A stretch of 64,000 nucleotides of DNA from JAEUMD01 sp036768475 (GTDB lineage: Bacteria > Pseudomonadota > Alphaproteobacteria > Rhizobiales > Hyphomicrobiaceae): NCBI GenBank assembly GCA_036768475.1, contig DAIPMW010000001.1, positions 434,001 through 498,000 on the forward strand. Reading direction: 5' to 3'. The notes under the pieces are model-generated. The model ran no database searches. It was not told where the DNA came from and saw nothing but the letters and a program-made list of their open reading frames with translations. Positions 15,536 through 22,563 of the stretch are shown in pieces (within the stretch, counting starts at the first letter, position 1; each line of letters opens with the position of its first letter). The translations under genes were made by a program, and so were the position numbers.

Positions 15536-18500
15536 ATGTCGTTGGAGTCGCACGTTTCCATGAACAGTGCCGCTGCGCTGCCGCCCCTGGAGCGTCGGTT
15601 GATGGCGGCTTTCGGCCGTTTCGCAGGCGGGTTGCTGCTGCTGGTGGTGGCCGCGCTCTGGCTTAGCGTGATGACGTGGTCGGTCAGCGATCCAAGTCTC
15701 ACGCATGCAACGAGCGGTACGCCGCGTAACGCCGTGGGTGCGCTGGGCGCGATCGTCTCGGATCTTTTGCTGCAAACACTAGGGCTGGCGACACTGGTCG
15801 TTCTGATCATTCCGATGTTCTGGGGGCTTGCGATGCTGAAGGCGTCCGGCCCCGATGCCGGCTTCAAGAAATCACAATTCTTCTGGTTTCCGGTGGCGAT
15901 GGTGGCTACGGCCGGCGTCTTCTCGGCGCTGCCTGTGATGGTATCATGGCCGCTTCATCATGCGCTCGGCGGCATCGTTGGCGATACAGTATTCGCGATG
16001 TGCGCAAAACTGTTCCAGTTGATCAATATGGCACGGGGCAGTCTTGCTGCCGGACTGGTGATGGGCCTGCTTGCGGCGATGGCGATCGGTCGTGCAACCG
16101 GCGTGGCCTGGGCCGATCTGATTGCGGCCTTGGTGCCCGGCAGGGCGCGGTCGCGTGCGGTCGGGGCGGAGCAAGTCTCGCTACATTTGCCGACCGATGA
16201 TGAGCCGGTGCGGGCTTACGCCGATCGGGCGGGCCGCATCGAGCCGCAGCTCATGGTACCGCCTGATGCGTTCGGCGGAGCGCGCGTGTATGGCATGGCG
16301 GACGATACGACCGTAACCAATGCGCAGGACCATAGGAGACATAGGACTCCGGCAGGCCTGCCTCTCAGCGTGCGTTTGGCAAGCGTCATGGCGGGCGCGC
16401 GCGGTGTCGCACAGCGCGGCGTCGCGGCGATGCATCATCATGCCATGCGGTTTGGTGCAAGCCTTCAGGGCGCCACCGCAGACAACGGCTATAGACCGGG
16501 TGGTCCGGTTCAAGCCGGGTGGCCGCTGCCGCATGGACATGCGCCGCGCGCCGCTGGCTATCCGCAGGGCTCGCCGCCCGTGCACGCGCAAGCACCGGGG
16601 CTTGGATACCAAGCGGCATCGCAGGGACAGCCCTACGGCTGGGCACCGCCGCAGCACGATGGTGCATCCGCGTATTGCGACACCGATTTCGATGTGACGA
16701 CCGAGGAATCGAGTCGCTCCATCGCGAAGCGATTTGCACCTCCCGGTGCTGTGCCTTCCCATGCGCAAAATGGCCTGGCAGACCCGGAAAATTTCGCGCC
16801 CGTTCCTGCCGCTCCGGTCCATGTGCCGACGCCGCATCATCAGGCACCGTTAGGGCCACCGATGGGGCTTGCCGGTAGCGTGCCGATGGCTGGCGGGACC
16901 GTTGAGCCGCCGCATGGGCGTGCGTCCCAATCCGCGAGCCAGAATGCTGCTGCGGTGCAGGCTCCCGTCGCCGGCGCTCCGCGCTCCGCCAGACGCAACG
17001 CGCTGTTCGGTGGTGTGTCGTTCCGTGGTCAGGGTCGTGGTCAGGGTCAGGTGGGTATCAAGCTTCCTTCCATTAATCTTCTGAAAAAGCCGGCGCCAGG
17101 CAAGGCTGGCCCCGAGTTCACGCAAACGATGCTGCGGGGCAATGCGCGTCTGCTGGAAGACGTGCTGGGCGATTTCGGCGTGAAGGGTGAGATTCGCGAC
17201 ATCCGACCGGGGCCGGTGGTCACGCTGTTCGAGTTCGAGCCGGCGCGGGGTGTGAAGTCATCGCGAGTCATCGGGCTCGCCGAGGATATCGCGCGGTCGA
17301 TGAGTGCGATCTCGGCGCGCGTGGCAGTCGTTCCCGGCCGCAATGCGATTGGTATCGAACTACCCAACACGCGGCGCGATCCGGTGCTGTTGCGCGAAGT
17401 TTTGGAATCTGAGGCCTACAAGTCACTCGATTCGGCGCTGCCGATCGCGCTTGGAAAATCCATCGGCGGTGAACCCGTGGTCGCAGATCTCGCGCGCATG
17501 CCGCATCTGCTGGTGGCAGGCACGACGGGCTCGGGCAAGTCGGTCGGCGTCAATGCGATGATCGTGTCGCTGCTCTACCGCATGAATCCGGACGACTGCC
17601 GCTTCATCATGATCGATCCGAAGATGCTGGAGCTTTCCGTCTACAACGGCATTCCGCATCTTCTGGCGCCTGTCGTCACCGATCCACACAAAGCGGTGAC
17701 CGCGCTCAACTGGGTCGTCGGCGAGATGGAGGAGCGCTACAAGCGCATGTCGAAATTGTCGGTGCGCAACATCGACGTCTACAACAACCGCGTGCGCAAT
17801 GCGAAGAAGCGCGGCGAGATGATCTCGCGCACGGTGCAGACGGGGTTTGACAGGCGCACGGGCGAGGCGATCTACGAGCAAGAGCAGATGCAGCTTGAGA
17901 CGATGCCCTACATCGTCGTCGTGATCGACGAGTTCGCCGACCTGATGATGGTGGCGGGCAAGGAGGTCGAGGCCTCCGTGCAGCGCCTGGCGCAGATGGC
18001 GCGTGCGGCTGGCATCCACATCATCATGGCGACGCAGCGGCCGTCGGTCGACGTCATCACGGGCACCATCAAGGCGAATTTCCCGACGCGCATATCGTTC
18101 AAAGTGACCTCCAAGATCGACAGCCGCACGATCCTCAATGAGCAGGGCGCCGAGCAACTGCTCGGGCAGGGAGACATGCTGTTTGCCGCCGGGTCGGGTC
18201 AGGCCGGGCGCGTGCATGGCGCATTTGTCGCCGATGAGGAGGTCGAAGCGATTACGGACTTCCTCCGGGCGCAGGGCGCACCGCGCTACATCGAGGGCAT
18301 CACGGATTCGCCGGAGGAGGCGCCTTCGGACGTGCAGCTGCCACAGGGGCAGGGCGAGGAGGATCTCTACGACCGCGCCGTGGCGATCGTGCTTCGCGAT
18401 CGCAAGGCTTCGACCAGCTATCTGCAGCGGCGCCTCTCGATTGGCTACAACCGTGCTGCTGACCTGATCGAGCGAATGGAGGCGGAAGGTCTCATCAGCG

Positions 18501-18580
18501 CCGCAAATCACGCTGGCAAGCGCGATATTCTGGCCCAAACGGGTGGCGCTCATGGTGACAGCGCGGCTGACGCGGCCTGA
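15536..18580 (+). CDS. ftsK: DNA translocase FtsK
   Basis: FtsK anchors at the septum and pumps DNA so that dif sites meet and chromosomes clear the division plane. The 1014-residue protein has four membrane segments within residues 25-190. A His/Pro/Gly/Ala-rich linker runs from about 200 to 520. The RecA-like motor has Walker A GTTGSGKSVGVNAM near residue 660 and Walker B YIVVVIDEFADLMMV near 790. A C-terminal winged-helix gamma domain (DLYDRAVAIVLRDRKASTSYLQRRL, IGYNRAADLIERMEAEGLI) reads polar KOPS sequences. All expected parts are present. XerC, its partner at dif, is encoded at about 50 kb. Confidence 0.97.
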   Translation: MSLESHVSMNSAAALPPLERRLMAAFGRFAGGLLLLVVAALWLSVMTWSVSDPSLTHATSGTPRNAVGALGAIVSDLLLQTLGLATLVVLIIPMFWGLAMLKASGPDAGFKKSQFFWFPVAMVATAGVFSALPVMVSWPLHHALGGIVGDTVFAMCAKLFQLINMARGSLAAGLVMGLLAAMAIGRATGVAWADLIAALVPGRARSRAVGAEQVSLHLPTDDEPVRAYADRAGRIEPQLMVPPDAFGGARVYGMADDTTVTNAQDHRRHRTPAGLPLSVRLASVMAGARGVAQRGVAAMHHHAMRFGASLQGATADNGYRPGGPVQAGWPLPHGHAPRAAGYPQGSPPVHAQAPGLGYQAASQGQPYGWAPPQHDGASAYCDTDFDVTTEESSRSIAKRFAPPGAVPSHAQNGLADPENFAPVPAAPVHVPTPHHQAPLGPPMGLAGSVPMAGGTVEPPHGRASQSASQNAAAVQAPVAGAPRSARRNALFGGVSFRGQGRGQGQVGIKLPSINLLKKPAPGKAGPEFTQTMLRGNARLLEDVLGDFGVKGEIRDIRPGPVVTLFEFEPARGVKSSRVIGLAEDIARSMSAISARVAVVPGRNAIGIELPNTRRDPVLLREVLESEAYKSLDSALPIALGKSIGGEPVVADLARMPHLLVAGTTGSGKSVGVNAMIVSLLYRMNPDDCRFIMIDPKMLELSVYNGIPHLLAPVVTDPHKAVTALNWVVGEMEERYKRMSKLSVRNIDVYNNRVRNAKKRGEMISRTVQTGFDRRTGEAIYEQEQMQLETMPYIVVVIDEFADLMMVAGKEVEASVQRLAQMARAAGIHIIMATQRPSVDVITGTIKANFPTRISFKVTSKIDSRTILNEQGAEQLLGQGDMLFAAGSGQAGRVHGAFVADEEVEAITDFLRAQGAPRYIEGITDSPEEAPSDVQLPQGQGEEDLYDRAVAIVLRDRKASTSYLQRRLSIGYNRAADLIERMEAEGLISAANHAGKRDILAQTGGAHGDSAADAA

Positions 18581-18720
18581 TCATGCCCGGCTTGAGGCTC
18601 CGGCCGCCGGTGCTCACCTTGTTGCCGCGCTGTGGGGCGACCGGAGCAGGTGTGGTCTTGGTGAAACCAAATTGGTGATCGTGGCCTGCTTCTGAAGCCC
18701 TGATCTGAGAATTTGATAAA

Positions 18721-18768
18721 CGGCTTCGACGCAAGGATGGCTGCTTCCATCTCAGCCGATCAGGCTCT
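18721..18768. repeat. Dispersed palindromic repeat, copy A (partial)
   Basis: The right half matches the other copies exactly (GCTTCCATCTCAGCCGATCA then GGCTCTAG). The left half is degraded, keeping GGCTTCGA only. It lies in the 402-base ftsK-lolA spacer, which otherwise shows copy B and no gene. Confidence 0.7.
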
Positions 18769-18833
18769 AGAGCAGGGGGCAGTTTTGATTGAATCACGTC
18801 TGGCCGCTGTGGCCTGCTCAATCTGTTTGTTTG

Positions 18834-18894
18834 AGAGCCTCAATCACGGCCTCGATGAAAGCAGTCGTGCTTCCATCTCAGCCGATCAGGCTCT
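18834..18894. repeat. Dispersed palindromic repeat, copy B
   Basis: This 61-bp element is the best-formed copy. AGAGCCT at the left end is the exact reverse complement of AGGCTCT at the right end. The inner arms GATGAAAGCA and TGCTTCCATC pair around a 4-base loop with one mismatch, so the whole element folds as a long imperfect hairpin. Confidence 0.85.
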
Positions 18895-18982
18895 AGGATC
18901 GCCAACTTGTGGTCGCAATGTTGCGGAATGCAGAAGAAGGTGGTCTCCGTCCGGAGGCCTGAGGGGGATTAAGGGTCATTTG

Positions 18983-19675
18983 ATGAGCATTCGCTTCATT
19001 CTGGCTGCGGCTTTCACATGCGCGGCTGCTTCGCATGCTCTTGCTGCGGACGATAAGCCTGCCACGGTCGACGGCTCGGCATGGAGCGCGGAGGTTGCGC
19101 CAGGCGGCACCAGCGGTATCACGCTCGATCCCGCGCAGACGGAAATCGTGAAAAAGGTCAACACGTACTTCAACACGATGGACAACCTGTCGGGCCGGTT
19201 CCTGCAAACGGCGGCCAATGGCAAGGTCATGAGAGGCAAGTTTGCGATGAAGCGGCCTGGACGCTTCCGCTTCGACTATGCGCGGCCCAGCCTGCAGGTG
19301 ATCATCTCGGACGGTGAAAATCTGGCGATCCAGGATCACGACCTCAATAACGAGGATCGCGTGCAGCTCGACCAGACCCCCTTTCGCCTGCTGCTTCGCA
19401 AGGATGTCGATCTGGTTCGCGATGCGCGCATTTCCGAGGTTCAGGAAGGTGGCGGCCTGATCGCCCTTTCCTTGCGGGACAAGAGCCCCGATACCAGCGG
19501 CGCAATCCGGCTCGTGTTTACGACGGAGCCGGCAATGGAGCTGAAGGAGTGGGTGACGAGAGACGCGCAGGGGCTCGACACCAAGGTGGAGGTCGGTGAT
19601 CTCGACCGCTCCAAAGAAATCGATGCGCAGCAATTCGTTATAAAGCCCATGGGGGCGGCTTTTAACCCGCGCTGA
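18983..19675 (+). CDS. lolA: Outer-membrane lipoprotein carrier LolA
   Basis: LolA carries lipoproteins across the periplasm from LolCDE to the outer membrane. The 230-residue protein starts with a signal peptide (MSIRFILAAAFTCAAASHAL, cut near ALA-ADD). It then has family sequences: YFNTMDNLSGRFLQTAANGKVMRGKFAMKRPGRFRFDYA, then ISDGENLAIQDHDLNNEDRV, and IRLVFTTEPAMELKEWVTRDAQG. The ATG has AAGGGT upstream. A longer open frame back to 18713 runs through the dispersed repeats and is not coding. The ftsK-lolA order is conserved in Hyphomicrobiales. No LolB is in the window. Confidence 0.93.
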   Translation: MSIRFILAAAFTCAAASHALAADDKPATVDGSAWSAEVAPGGTSGITLDPAQTEIVKKVNTYFNTMDNLSGRFLQTAANGKVMRGKFAMKRPGRFRFDYARPSLQVIISDGENLAIQDHDLNNEDRVQLDQTPFRLLLRKDVDLVRDARISEVQEGGGLIALSLRDKSPDTSGAIRLVFTTEPAMELKEWVTRDAQGLDTKVEVGDLDRSKEIDAQQFVIKPMGAAFNPR

Positions 19676-19757
19676 GCGGTTTGAGGGGCTGGGAAGTGGT
19701 GCCCGTGAGCGTATTTGGTGTGGCTGTTCGGGCTCATCCAAGCACTAGCGGTGGATG

Positions 19758-19807
19758 AACAGGGTGTCCTTGATCACGTTTTCGTGATCGCGGTAGATTC
19801 CCCTGTT
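19758..19807. other. Nested hairpin before the candidate small RNA
   Basis: An outer stem AACAGGG/CCCTGTT encloses a perfect inner stem-loop GATCACG-TTTT-CGTGATC. It lies between the lolA end and the candidate RNA at 19842. It could be part of a longer structured transcript or an operator. Confidence 0.45.
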
Positions 19808-19841
19808 GAATATCCCCTCATTCGGATTAGGTATCCTACAG

Positions 19842-19985
19842 ACAGATGACATCACCCTGTACTCGGTAGTGCCCCCCGTCTAGCCGAAGATGTCATCTGT
19901 GGTACCGGTTTCCCTCCCGGTACCGCGCGCGTAAGCGCTCACGACGCTCAGCCCCTCCCCCCGGGGCTGGGCGTCTTCATTTTTA
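19842..19985 (+). ncRNA. Candidate small RNA with three hairpins and a terminator
   Basis: In a gene-free spacer, three stem-loops follow one another. The first is ACAGATGACATC with its perfect complement (12 bp, 35-base apical region). The second is GGTACCGG with CCGGTACC, whose loop is pyrimidine-rich (TTTCCCTC). The third is a 13-bp stem GACGCTCAGCCCC/GGGGCTGGGCGTC (one T-G pair), followed by TTCATTTTTA, an intrinsic terminator. A TATCCT box about 5 bases before the first stem could be a -10 element. The pyrimidine-rich loop resembles ribosome-binding-site-pairing loops of other alphaproteobacterial small RNAs. I cannot name the family. The terminator might instead serve lolA, 270 bases upstream. 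Confidence 0.5.
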
Positions 19986-20070
19986 TTCCATGAAAAATCA
20001 GGTTGTTGGCGCAGCGCCTGGATCGGCGGGGGCGATCAATTGCGGGTTATTGGTCTACGAGCACGCGCGT

Positions 20071-20562
20071 TTAAACAGAACTGGCTTTGGACTGGCGATC
20101 CGGCTCTAGAAAAGCGGTGAGGTCCATTTCGATGTCGCGCATCTTGGTCGCGATATCTTGCAGGCGACCAACAGCCTTGCCAATGAAATGGTCAGCCAGA
20201 GCCGGGTCCTCAGCGATCAAACGGCACATCTCGGAACGGGTAAGTCGTAACGCACGGACTTCGGTCAGCGCCACGACGGATGACGTCGGTGTCAGATCAA
20301 TGAGCATCGCCATTTCGGCAATGATGGAGCCGGCTGGGAGAGACTGTGACAACTGCTCGAGGCAAGGACCGGAAATTCGCTCTGCAGTACCGGAAAAGAT
20401 GACAACCGTAGCGTCAGTGGGTTGATGCGCGGTAATGATGGTTTGGCCGGGCTTGTAGACGATGCGGTCCGCGCGACGCGCAATCTCGGTGATCTGGAGC
20501 GGCGAGAGGCCGTCAAACAGTGCGATCTGGCGCAAGGCGTGGATGAGGGCGTCTCTGGTCAT
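20071..20562 (-). CDS. Stand-alone cyclic nucleotide-binding domain protein
   Basis: The 163-residue protein is a single Crp/cNMP-binding beta-roll: FDGLSPLQITEIARRADRIVYKPGQTIITAHQPTD, then VVIFSGTAERI, LPAGSIIAEMAMLIDLTPTSSVVALTEVRALRLTRSEMCRLI. The phosphate-binding cassette region reads GSIIAEMAMLID, keeping the G-E spacing but not the Arg normally needed for cAMP, so ligand binding is uncertain. No DNA-binding helix-turn-helix follows. The C-terminus is a helix. It is probably a sensor or regulatory partner and not a transcription factor. It is read divergently from the candidate small RNA at 20.64 kb. Confidence 0.85.
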   Translation of the reverse strand: MTRDALIHALRQIALFDGLSPLQITEIARRADRIVYKPGQTIITAHQPTDATVVIFSGTAERISGPCLEQLSQSLPAGSIIAEMAMLIDLTPTSSVVALTEVRALRLTRSEMCRLIAEDPALADHFIGKAVGRLQDIATKMRDIEMDLTAFLEPDRQSKASSV

Positions 20563-20639
20563 CAAGGATGAATTCCAATTTCCAGATCGCTCGAGCAGAG
20601 CTGGTAAATTGACGCGACGATCGTGGTCCGCTCCGAGTC

Positions 20640-20765
20640 ATTGCCTGAGCGCTTGAATCCACCTCTTTGGCGGAACCGTTGGCGGCTCCTCCACACGGGT
20701 TTCAGGCTCGTGTACGAATCCCAAACCGCGCCGCGGCATTTCTGCTGCGGCGCGTTTTTTTGGTA
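20640..20765 (+). ncRNA. Candidate small RNA ending in a strong terminator
   Basis: A very strong plus-strand terminator (stem CGCGCCGC/GCGGCGCG at 20727-20734 and 20747-20754, extended by further pairs, then seven T) has no plus-strand gene before it. The previous plus-strand transcript ends at the terminator near 19985. A 7-bp hairpin (20693-20699 with 20707-20713) and a single-stranded CTCCTCC at about 20687 lie just upstream, a layout typical of trans-acting small RNAs. The 5' end is not defined by a clear promoter. The open frame across it looks like a shadow. Confidence 0.4.
20727..20761 (+). terminator. Orphan strong intrinsic terminator
   Basis: The GC-rich 8-12-bp stem and T7 tail have no upstream plus-strand protein gene to serve. 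This is the basis for the small RNA proposed here. Confidence 0.85.
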
Positions 20766-20927
20766 CCGGTACTAGGCTTGATTGATTCGGCCGTCCGGGT
20801 CCAGAGGGGGTGTGGATTGCGCGCTGTCAGCGCTCATTCCGTGCTACGGAAGTGTGATCAGACCACATGCTGAACGCATACAGAGCGTTGTTTAAGCGTC
20901 TGGTTCGCGCCGTTTCTGGAAGCACAA

Positions 20928-20954
20928 CTGCTTCTTCCCAGCCGATCAGGCTCT
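20928..20954. repeat. Dispersed palindromic repeat, copy D (partial)
   Basis: GGAAGCA-CAAC-TGCTTC forms the inner hairpin, and GCCGATCAGGCTCTA matches the right end of the family. The final bases form the stop codon (CTA on plus) of the septation protein gene at 20953. The left end is not recognisable. Confidence 0.65.
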
Positions 20955-21561
20955 ATTGATCCTCATGCGTCTCGTCAGCGTGCGCCGGCTCATGGCGCTT
21001 GATTAGTCCGATCTGCGAAACGGCAAATACCATCGTCAATGGCATGATGCCGAATGTCTTGAAGGCAACCCAGGAATCGGTCGAGAAGTTTCTCCAGACG
21101 ATCTCATTCAATGTGGCGAGCAAAATGAAAAAGAAGCCCCATCGCTGCGTTAGAATTCGCCAGCCAGTATCGGTGAGATGAAAGGCATCGGCGAAAACAT
21201 ATTTCAAGATGGATTTGCCAAAGAGCAATCCTCCGAACAGGATCGCGCCGAAGAAGAGGTTGACGATCGTCGGCTTGAGCTTGATGAACAGATCATCCTC
21301 GAGCCAGACCGTCAATCCGCCGAAAATCATTACAAAAACGGCTGTCACCAGGGGCAGCACGGCGATCTTGCCGAGGAGCCATCGTGAGAGGACAAGGGAG
21401 ATGATCGTGGCGGCCATGAATGTCTTGGTGGCGAACTGAATGCCATACCAGGAGTTCGAAAGGAAAAAGACCACGAGGGGGCCAATTTCAAGAATCAATT
21501 TGAGCACTTGGAACCCGAGATTTTCGGGATGCTTGGCTTGGTTTTTTACGTCTTGATGCAT
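20953..21561 (-). CDS. Septation protein A (IspZ/YciB family), copy 1
   Basis: This is an inner-membrane protein of the IspZ/YciB family, linked to septation and envelope integrity. The 202-residue protein has five to six membrane spans and the typical sequences LILEIGPLVVFFLSNSWYGI, FGGLTVWLEDDLFIKLKPTIVNLFFGAILFGG and LNEIVWRNFSTDSWVAFKTFGIMPLTMVFA. I start at the ATG giving MHQDVKN. A longer frame would run through a parS-like palindrome. It is the second of two paralogues in tandem. It keeps the conserved KPT and WRNFSTD segments best, so it is probably the functional orthologue. Confidence 0.9.
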   Translation of the reverse strand: MHQDVKNQAKHPENLGFQVLKLILEIGPLVVFFLSNSWYGIQFATKTFMAATIISLVLSRWLLGKIAVLPLVTAVFVMIFGGLTVWLEDDLFIKLKPTIVNLFFGAILFGGLLFGKSILKYVFADAFHLTDTGWRILTQRWGFFFILLATLNEIVWRNFSTDSWVAFKTFGIMPLTMVFAVSQIGLIKRHEPAHADETHEDQ

Positions 21562-21586
21562 AACGGGTCGATCCACCGATATTGGT

Positions 21587-21605
21587 CGTGTTTCATGGAA
21601 ACACG
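21587..21605. promoter_or_regulatory. Perfect inverted repeat upstream of septation gene copy 1
   Basis: CGTGTTTC-ATG-GAAACACG is a perfect 8-bp-arm palindrome 26 bases before the start codon. It resembles parS (TGTTTCACGTGAAACA) but the centre is one base shorter. It could be an operator or a decayed parS. Confidence 0.35.
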
Positions 21606-21629
21606 CGCACAATCCGATCCTTTGTTTTT

Positions 21630-21672
21630 GAGCATGTTCAGCTAGCGCTGCGCATACTGGCTAAACATGCTC
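21630..21672. repeat. GAGCATGTT hairpin repeat, copy 1
   Basis: GAGCATGTT and its exact complement AACATGCTC flank a 25-base centre with further pairing (AGC/GCT). The same ends occur at 51156-51204. It lies between the two septation protein genes, in a 174-base spacer. Confidence 0.7.
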
Positions 21673-21735
21673 TAGATAACGCCGCGTATGTCACAAGGAC
21701 TGTTGCGGAAAGACGCGGGTTCGCATGCCGCATTC

Positions 21736-22485
21736 TCAGCGCGCTACCTTGCCGCGCGAGGTCGACGCCGCAAGTTGCCTTTGGTCGACAAGCGGCTTTG
21801 CGAATTCAGCCTTGGTCGTTCGGGCCAGCGGGTTGGTCGGCGTGAGTGCAGGTGCCTTTTCCAGTTCGGCCGGATCCACACGGTGTTTTTGCATCTGCCG
21901 GGTCAGCAAGTAGGCGTAGATGCCGGAGAGCGGCATGATCAGTGCGACCTTGAATAGAATCCAGACGTTGACGCCATCCATTTCGAAGCCGAACAACGAG
22001 TAAATGTGATCGTCCTTGAAGGTCAATCGGACGAGCTCGTTGGCGACAGCAGTGAAGACGAAGAACCAGGCAAAGCTCCAAGTAAAGCGGTCCCAACCTT
22101 CCTGTGTGTAGTGGAAGGTCTTCTCAAAGACGTACTTGAAGAAGTTCCTCTTAAGCCACAGTCCTGCAAACAGGAATATCGCGAACATCGAGTTGAAGAT
22201 GGTCACCTTGATCTGCACCCACATGGGATTGTGGGTAACGATCGTGAGCGCGCCGAAGACAACGGTGACGGTCGATGCGATCAATGGAAAAGCCGGCAAG
22301 CGCTTCAAGACGATCCGCATCGATACGATCGCCATGACGGTCGTGATGAGCAGCGCGTAGGTTCCGGCGGTGATGCCGTAGGCGGCGTTGACAATGAACA
22401 TCGTAATGAGCGGGCCGAACTCGCTCATGATGTTGACGGTCTGTTCCATGTTGAATGGATAGAAACGCCGCAAGCCACTTTTCAT
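21736..22485 (-). CDS. Septation protein A (IspZ/YciB family), copy 2
   Basis: This is a second, diverged member of the same family, 249 residues. Family marks are MSEFGPLITMFIVNAAYGIT, VFGALTIVTHNPMWVQIKVTIFN, WLKRNFFKYVFEKTFHYTQEGWDRFTW and VNVWILFKVALIMPLSGIYAY. It differs from copy 1 in several family positions (VTHNPMWVQIKVT in place of LEDDLFIKLKPT). It also has a 45-residue polar C-terminal tail (KHRVDPAELEKAPALTPTNP onward). About five or six membrane spans are visible. It sits between ftsY and copy 1 on the same strand, so the pair arose by duplication or capture. Confidence 0.85.
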   Translation of the reverse strand: MKSGLRRFYPFNMEQTVNIMSEFGPLITMFIVNAAYGITAGTYALLITTVMAIVSMRIVLKRLPAFPLIASTVTVVFGALTIVTHNPMWVQIKVTIFNSMFAIFLFAGLWLKRNFFKYVFEKTFHYTQEGWDRFTWSFAWFFVFTAVANELVRLTFKDDHIYSLFGFEMDGVNVWILFKVALIMPLSGIYAYLLTRQMQKHRVDPAELEKAPALTPTNPLARTTKAEFAKPLVDQRQLAASTSRGKVAR

Positions 22486-22563
22486 CTGCAGGTGCCCCCC
22501 GGCGTGGCGTTGCCTGACGACAGGTCATCTGCTGCGTCTGCACGCGCCATCTCTATGATCAAC

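Noticed and set aside
20641..20767. tRNA gene reading of the orphan terminator region
   Set aside because: No GTTCRANYC T-loop, acceptor stem or anticodon arm can be built. A small RNA is the better reading.
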